41,347 nt of DNA. Origin: Mollicutes bacterium. GTDB taxonomy: Bacteria > Bacillota_I > Bacilli_A > Izemoplasmatales > Izemoplasmataceae. The stretch is taken from the NCBI GenBank assembly GCA_003551455.1, contig PUMR01000062.1, positions 1 to 41,347 on the forward strand, written 5' to 3'. Shown piece after piece: positions 36,899 through 41,347 of this stretch; the first letter of the stretch is position 1; each line of letters opens with the position of its first letter. A program made the position numbers and the translations under genes. The notes beneath the pieces were generated by a model. The model saw only the letters and a list, made by a program, of their open reading frames with translations. It was not told the DNA's origin and searched no databases.

Positions 36899-38392
36899 AT
36901 GAACGGATTCGACCGTTTCAAAGAGCTCCAGAAGAAACAGAAGGCATATCAACTCGTCTTGGGGGTCGCCTCGTGGGATTCGAACACCGAGGCCCCCAAG
37001 GCTTGTTTTCCTTATCGTTCTGAGATGCTTTCCCTCATCAGCGGTGAATACTACGCCCTGTCGACTTCCGAGGAATACCAAGAGGTTGTCAATGAACTCC
37101 ACAAGTCCCCGGAAGAGTTGAACGAGATCCAGAAGAAGGAAATCCGCAAGGCGAAAAAGGACCTCGACAAGATTCTCCGCATCCCCAGAGAGGACTATGT
37201 GGAGTACTCACGACTTGTGAATCTTTCCCAGCGCGAATGGGAAGAAGCGAAAGAGAAAGATGATTACGGCCATTTCAAGCCGTATCTCGACAAAATCATC
37301 ACATTCCGGAAGAAGATGGCCCGCCACAGGGACCCCGAAGCCCATCCTTACAATGTGTTCCTCGACGACTTCGAGGAAGGCATGGACATGGATAAATACG
37401 ACGAGTTCTTCCGCATCGTGAAAGAGGAGATCGCCCCTTTCGCGAAGAAGGTCCTCGCCGCGAAAGAGGAAGAGCCCCCCGCTTTCGTCAAGGCGGCTTA
37501 TCCGCGTGACAAGCAGAAACAGTTCGTCGAGCATCTCATGGATGTCTTCGCTTTCGACAAGAACCGGGGCCTGCTCAAAGAGAGTGTCCATCCTTTCACC
37601 TGGAACACCCACTCGAAAGATGTCCGTTTCACGGTGCGCTATCTCGAGAACTATCTCTTCTCATCGGTCTTCGCGGCCATCCACGAACTCGGCCACGCCC
37701 TCTATGAACAACAAGTCGACGAGATGTTCGACATGACGAATTTGAAAAGCGGCGCTTCCATGGGCATGCACGAATCCCAGTCGCGCTTCTACGAGAACAT
37801 CGTCGGTAGGAGTCTTCCCTTCTGGGAGACCCACCTCTCCAAACTGAAGAAAATGTTTCCGCGTCAGCTCAAAGGGGTGGATGCCGAAGCGTTTTTCCGC
37901 GCCGCCAATCGTGTCGACGAGACCTTCATCCGGGTCGAAGCCGACGAACTCACCTATCCGTTGCACATTCTCATCCGCTATGAGATCGAACGGATGATTT
38001 TCGACGATGAAGTGGATGTCGACAAACTTCCCGCCCTCTGGAACAAGAAGATGAAACAGTACTTGAACCTGGATGTCGAGAAACCGAGTGACGGCATCCT
38101 CCAGGATGTGCACTGGAGCACGGGCATGTTCGGCTATTTCCCGACTTATGCGCTCGGCAGCGCCTATGCAGCGCAAATCTACTACACGATCAAAGAGGAA
38201 CTCGATTTCGAGAACCTCATCCGCGAAAACAAGATTGCCGAAATCAACCGTTTCCTCAAAGAGAAAGTGCATTGCTACGGGAAATCGAGGACGCCGGAAG
38301 AGATCCTCGTCGCCTTGACGGGGGAGCCTTTCAATCCGCAATACTACGCGCGTTATCTGAAAGAGAAATACCGCGACATCTACTCGATATGA
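36899..38392 (+). CDS. Carboxypeptidase M32
   Basis: A zinc metallocarboxypeptidase of family M32 (thermostable carboxypeptidase Taq type), 497 aa. The zinc site HELGH is at 262-266, followed by ALYEQQ, and the third ligand region MHESQSRFYEN is at 290-300. The rest is mostly helical, as in the family. It releases C-terminal residues from peptides and acts in the cytoplasm. GGAG lies 8 bases before the ATG. It is 20 bases after fhs, so probably in the same transcript, with no evident functional tie to folate. Confidence 0.95.
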   Translation: MNGFDRFKELQKKQKAYQLVLGVASWDSNTEAPKACFPYRSEMLSLISGEYYALSTSEEYQEVVNELHKSPEELNEIQKKEIRKAKKDLDKILRIPREDYVEYSRLVNLSQREWEEAKEKDDYGHFKPYLDKIITFRKKMARHRDPEAHPYNVFLDDFEEGMDMDKYDEFFRIVKEEIAPFAKKVLAAKEEEPPAFVKAAYPRDKQKQFVEHLMDVFAFDKNRGLLKESVHPFTWNTHSKDVRFTVRYLENYLFSSVFAAIHELGHALYEQQVDEMFDMTNLKSGASMGMHESQSRFYENIVGRSLPFWETHLSKLKKMFPRQLKGVDAEAFFRAANRVDETFIRVEADELTYPLHILIRYEIERMIFDDEVDVDKLPALWNKKMKQYLNLDVEKPSDGILQDVHWSTGMFGYFPTYALGSAYAAQIYYTIKEELDFENLIRENKIAEINRFLKEKVHCYGKSRTPEEILVALTGEPFNPQYYARYLKEKYRDIYSI

Positions 38393-38404
38393 GGAGGAAT
38401 CTAC

Positions 38405-38926
38405 ATGGTTGACGAATACCACGAACATTTTCACGAACACGCCGAGGATTTCCTGCGGCAACTACCCAAAGGGGTGTTCATAACCACCAAGGACGCCGAG
38501 GGCAGGGTGAACACGATGACCATCGCCTGGGGCCACATCGGCGTCATCTGGGGTCGGCCCGTCTTCATCGCCTATGTCCGGTACTCGCGCTACACCTATG
38601 ATTTGTTGGACAAGGCCGAGGACTACACGATCAATGTTCCGAAAGAAGGCACCCTGAAAAAGGAGCTCGCCTTTTGTGGAACGAAATCCGGACGCGACAT
38701 CGACAAGTTCAAGGAAACGGAACTGACGCTCGCCCCGGCACGGAAAGTGCAAAGCCCCATCATCAAGGAGTGTGCACTGCAATATGAGTGCAAGATGCTC
38801 TACAAGCAGACGCAAGAGCCGGCACTGATTGATGATGCGGTCAAAGAACGCTACTACCCCACACCCGACACCCACATCATGTTCTTCGGGGAAATCGTGG
38901 ATTCTTACTTGACGGAAGGAGATTGA
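38405..38926 (+). CDS. Flavin reductase-like (FMN-binding split barrel) protein
   Basis: A 173-residue protein of the flavin reductase-like domain family. The N-terminal LRQLPKGVFITTKDAEGRVNTMTIAWGHIGVIWGRPVFIAYVR is the family pattern around the FMN site; the later YTINVPKEG and FCGTKSGRDIDKF also fit. Such proteins bind FMN and may reduce flavins or other small molecules; the substrate is unknown. The extreme N-terminus is rich in His and Glu (DEYHEHFHEHAED), an unusual metal-friendly stretch. GAGGAGG lies before the ATG. It lies between the M32 gene and folD with short gaps. Confidence 0.85.
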   Translation: MVDEYHEHFHEHAEDFLRQLPKGVFITTKDAEGRVNTMTIAWGHIGVIWGRPVFIAYVRYSRYTYDLLDKAEDYTINVPKEGTLKKELAFCGTKSGRDIDKFKETELTLAPARKVQSPIIKECALQYECKMLYKQTQEPALIDDAVKERYYPTPDTHIMFFGEIVDSYLTEGD

Positions 38927-38927
38927 A

Positions 38928-39788
38928 ATGGCAGCGAACATCATCGACGGAAAACAGTTGTCGAAAGACATCCGCAACAAAGTGAAAGAACGAGTCGCAT
39001 TCTATAAGGAAAAATACGACAAGGTGCCCCACCTCGTCGTGATTCTCGTCGGTGACAATCCCGCGAGTGTCTCCTATGTGACAAGAAAGAAACGCGACTG
39101 TGAACGCGCGGGTATGAAGAGCACCATCATCCGCAAGGATCCCTCGATAACCGAAGAGGAGCTCGTCAGCTTGATCGAGGAACTGAACGAGGACGACGGT
39201 GTCCATGGTCTGCTCGTGCAACTTCCGCTTCCCGACCACATCGACAAGAATCTCGTGATCAGGACCATCAGGAAGGACAAGGACGTGGACGGTTTCCACC
39301 CCTTGAACATCGCCGCTATCCACACCGGTGAGAAAGGCGTCGTGCCCGCCACCCCGAAAGGCGTCATGACGATGATCGAGAGCGCCGGTATCGACGTGGA
39401 AGGCATGGACGCGCTGGTCATCGGTTGCAGCAACATCGCCGGCAAGCCCATCGGCATGCTGCTTCTGGAGGCGAAAGCGACAGTGACCTATGCCCACTCG
39501 AAAACCCGCGACTTGAAAAAACATGCCCGCGAAGCGGACCTCATCGTCAGTGCCGCCGGTGTCGTCAATCTCGTCACACCGGACATGGTCAAAGACGGTG
39601 TCGTCGTCATCGACGTCGGGATCAACCGCCTGAAAGACAAACTCGTCGGAGACGTCGATTATGACGGGCTCTTGGAGAAAGCCTCACATATCACTCCGGT
39701 TCCCGGAGGCGTGGGGCCGATGACCATCGCTTCGCTTCTCGAGAACACCCTCGAGTGTTTCGAGGATCTGGAGGATATCAAGGAATGA
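38928..39788 (+). CDS. folD: Methylenetetrahydrofolate dehydrogenase/cyclohydrolase
   Basis: Bifunctional folate enzyme: oxidises 5,10-methylene-THF and hydrolyses methenyl-THF to 10-formyl-THF. It is 286 aa with the catalytic pair Tyr50 and Lys54 in SYVTRKKRDCERAG, GLLVQLPLP, KDVDGFHPLN, the dinucleotide motif GCSNIAGKPIGMLL (family GRSxxVGxP, with Cys for Arg) and the closing PVPGGVGPMTIA. The Arg of GRS helps bind the NADP phosphate, so Cys may mean altered NAD/NADP preference. The gene starts one base after the previous stop, with AAGGAG upstream. Confidence 0.96.
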   Translation: MAANIIDGKQLSKDIRNKVKERVAFYKEKYDKVPHLVVILVGDNPASVSYVTRKKRDCERAGMKSTIIRKDPSITEEELVSLIEELNEDDGVHGLLVQLPLPDHIDKNLVIRTIRKDKDVDGFHPLNIAAIHTGEKGVVPATPKGVMTMIESAGIDVEGMDALVIGCSNIAGKPIGMLLLEAKATVTYAHSKTRDLKKHAREADLIVSAAGVVNLVTPDMVKDGVVVIDVGINRLKDKLVGDVDYDGLLEKASHITPVPGGVGPMTIASLLENTLECFEDLEDIKE

Positions 39789-39790
39789 AG

Positions 39791-39816
39791 TGAGTCGGCA
39801 GCGACTCGCTTTTCCT
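39791..39816 (+). terminator. Terminator after folD
   Basis: GAGTCG (39793-39798) pairs with CGACTC (39803-39808), extended by a G-C and a T-G pair outside; TTTTCCTCTTT follows. It would end the fhs-to-folD unit. Confidence 0.72.
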
Positions 39817-39833
39817 CTTTCGTCCCGGATAGA

Positions 39834-39842
39834 TGCTATAAT
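39834..39842 (+). promoter_or_regulatory. Extended -10 for DUF1461 gene and glyA
   Basis: TGCTATAAT with a perfect TATAAT (39837-39842), 26 bases before the next ATG. There is no good -35 box. Confidence 0.62.
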
Positions 39843-39868
39843 GAAGATGAGAGAGGAGGGATTCTTGC

Positions 39869-40519
39869 ATGCGCATAGGCAAATGGCTGATCTGGATCAC
39901 CACACCGATCGTCATCGTCATGATCGGGGCCTCTCTCTTAACGGGTCACACCTACATGCGCATCTCCGAAGGCCGTTATGCGACCCATGCGGATATCGAT
40001 TACGATTATACCTACGTCAGCCGCAGATTGATCGATTATCTCAACTATAGGCACGACGATCTCACCTTCGGGGCCGACGAAGAAGACGAAGGTCCTATCA
40101 TGAGCGAAGCGGAGATCCGTCACATGGAGGATGTACGTGATGTGTACACCCTTCTCAGGATCGTCGCGGGCGTGAGTCTTGTCATCCTCCTTGCGGCAAG
40201 CCTCTTCCTCTATCGGAAAGACCGGAGGATGTTCTACGAGGCCTATCGCGACATCTTCTTTCTGCCCCTCTTTTTCGCCGCATTCGTCGGGGGCTTCTTC
40301 CTCATCAATTTCAACCTCGCTTTCGACACCTTCCACCGCATATTCTTCGAAGAAGGGACATGGACATTCGGTGGCGAAGGCGAAGAGACGCTCATCACGC
40401 TCGTACCCGAAAGTTTCTGGTTTGTGAGCGGCATCATCATACTCGGTTTCTTAATTTTCAGCATCGCTCTCATCATGTTTTTGAACCATCGCTTCGTGAA
40501 ACCACGCATTCTTAGCTAA
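39869..40519 (+). CDS. DUF1461 (TIGR01906-type) integral membrane protein
   Basis: A 216-residue membrane protein that fits the DUF1461 family, found mainly in Bacillota. There is an N-terminal membrane segment (5-26), then an outside domain with the family-like [19 protein letters not shown] (about 79-97), and three further segments (98-114, 129-151, 184-206). The basic C-terminus ([11 protein letters not shown]) is probably cytoplasmic. Function is unknown. GGAGG lies 9 bases before the ATG. glyA begins 13 bases after its stop, so the two share a transcript. Confidence 0.78.
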   Translation: MRIGKWLIWITTPIVIVMIGASLLTGHTYMRISEGRYATHADIDYDYTYVSRRLIDYLNYRHDDLTFGADEEDEGPIMSEAEIRHMEDVRDVYTLLRIVAGVSLVILLAASLFLYRKDRRMFYEAYRDIFFLPLFFAAFVGGFFLINFNLAFDTFHRIFFEEGTWTFGGEGEETLITLVPESFWFVSGIIILGFLIFSIALIMFLNHRFVKPRILS

Positions 40520-40532
40520 GGAGGACCATCTC

Positions 40533-41347
40533 ATGGACGCATTGAAGAAACAGGACAAAACACTGTATGACGCCATCCTCGCCGAAAAAGAAAGACAGGA
40601 GGGGCATCTGGAACTCATCGCCAGCGAGAATTTCGTCTCGAAAGCGGTACTCGAAGCCGACGGCAGCATCCTCACCAACAAATACGCCGAAGGGTATCCG
40701 AAAAAGCGCTACTATGGAGGATGCGAACATGTCGACACCGTCGAGAACCTCGCTCGTGACCGGTTGAAGGAACTCTTCAACGTGAAATACGCGAATGTCC
40801 AGGCCCATTCGGGATCGACCGCCAACATGGGAGCCTACCGGGCCGTCTTGAAACACGGCGCCAAAGTGCTCGGCATGAGTCTCGACCACGGCGGACATCT
40901 CACCCACGGACATCCCTTGAACTTCAGCGGCATCGACTACGAGTTCCAAAGCTACGGAGTAAGCGACGACACCGAGACCATCGATTACGACGATGTTCTC
41001 CGCAAAGCCGAATCGTTCAAGCCCGACCTCATCGTCGCCGGGGCGAGCGCCTATCCCCGGGAGATCGACTTCAAGCGTTTCAAAGAGATCGCCGACAAAG
41101 TCGGCGCCCGCCTCATGGTCGACATGGCCCATATCGCCGGTCTTGTGGCCGCCGGGTTGCATCAAAACCCTTGCGACTACGCCGACATCGTGACCTCGAC
41201 CACCCACAAGACGTTGCGCGGACCCCGCGGGGGTATCATCCTGACGAACGACAAAGAGATCTACAAAGAGATCAACAAGACCATCTTCCCCGGCATCCAG
41301 GGCGGACCCCTCATGCACATCATCGCCGCCAAAGCGGCCGCCTTCGA
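40533..41347 (+). CDS. glyA: Serine hydroxymethyltransferase, 3' truncated
   Basis: PLP enzyme that turns serine and THF into glycine and 5,10-methylene-THF. The first 271 residues are in the window; the rest runs off the edge. Conserved parts are [58 protein letters not shown] and the PLP-lysine motif [12 protein letters not shown] (Lys226). GGAGG lies 8 bases before the ATG. It feeds one-carbon units to folD and fhs encoded just upstream. Confidence 0.97.
   Translation, partial: MDALKKQDKTLYDAILAEKERQEGHLELIASENFVSKAVLEADGSILTNKYAEGYPKKRYYGGCEHVDTVENLARDRLKELFNVKYANVQAHSGSTANMGAYRAVLKHGAKVLGMSLDHGGHLTHGHPLNFSGIDYEFQSYGVSDDTETIDYDDVLRKAESFKPDLIVAGASAYPREIDFKRFKEIADKVGARLMVDMAHIAGLVAAGLHQNPCDYADIVTSTTHKTLRGPRGGIILTNDKEIYKEINKTIFPGIQGGPLMHIIAAKAAAF

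Overview
The window is a chromosomal replication-origin region of a monoderm (Bacillota-type) bacterium of moderately high GC. Supporting signs are the Bacillus-like dnaA-dnaN-yaaA-recF-gyrB-gyrA and rpmH-rnpA-yidC-khpB blocks facing away from a DnaA-box cluster, T-box leaders before asnS and serS, a lipoprotein-type YidC, SpoVG, GGAGG ribosome sites and sigma-A-like promoters. TGA is an ordinary stop (many genes end with it and Trp is TGG), so this is not a classical mycoplasma. I cannot name the species; a member of Bacilli or an Acholeplasma/Izemoplasma-like relative is possible, but the GC is higher than usual for the latter.

Layout. Left arm (1-21122), mostly minus strand, reading away from oriC: dnaA, dnaN, then yaaA-recF-gyrB-gyrA, serS (T-box) with pepA, pta, a lipid kinase-rsmA-ispE run, spoVG, prs, and asnS (T-box). 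A ppaX-HIT pair, an RDD membrane protein gene and a truncated SPFH-protein gene run the other way. Four parS-like sites lie in or beside rsmA and the lipid kinase gene. oriC proper is the 365-base dnaA-rpmH gap (21123-21487) with four TTTTCCACA boxes; a second possible unwinding element lies between dnaA and dnaN.

Right arm (21488-41347): rpmH, rnpA, yidC, khpB, pth and mfd on the plus strand; then a minus-strand block with an unknown membrane protein gene and a seven-gene operon (aroA-aroB-aroC-chorismate mutase-aroE::aroK-aroQ-aroF) that covers all seven steps from PEP and erythrose-4-phosphate to chorismate, plus the branch to prephenate. Divergent from it are fhs, an M32 carboxypeptidase gene, a flavin-reductase-like gene and folD, followed by a DUF1461 membrane protein gene and glyA, which runs off the end. 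fhs, folD and glyA form a one-carbon folate group.

The content is mostly core housekeeping. I saw no insertion sequence, prophage, CRISPR array, tRNA or rRNA, and no clearly new defence or biosynthetic system. The most unusual points are the dense parS cluster, a YidC with a large extra extracellular domain, an EPSP synthase with Ala at the usual Gly96 position, the AroE-AroK fusion, and pth-mfd lying on the other side of the origin from their usual Bacillus neighbours.
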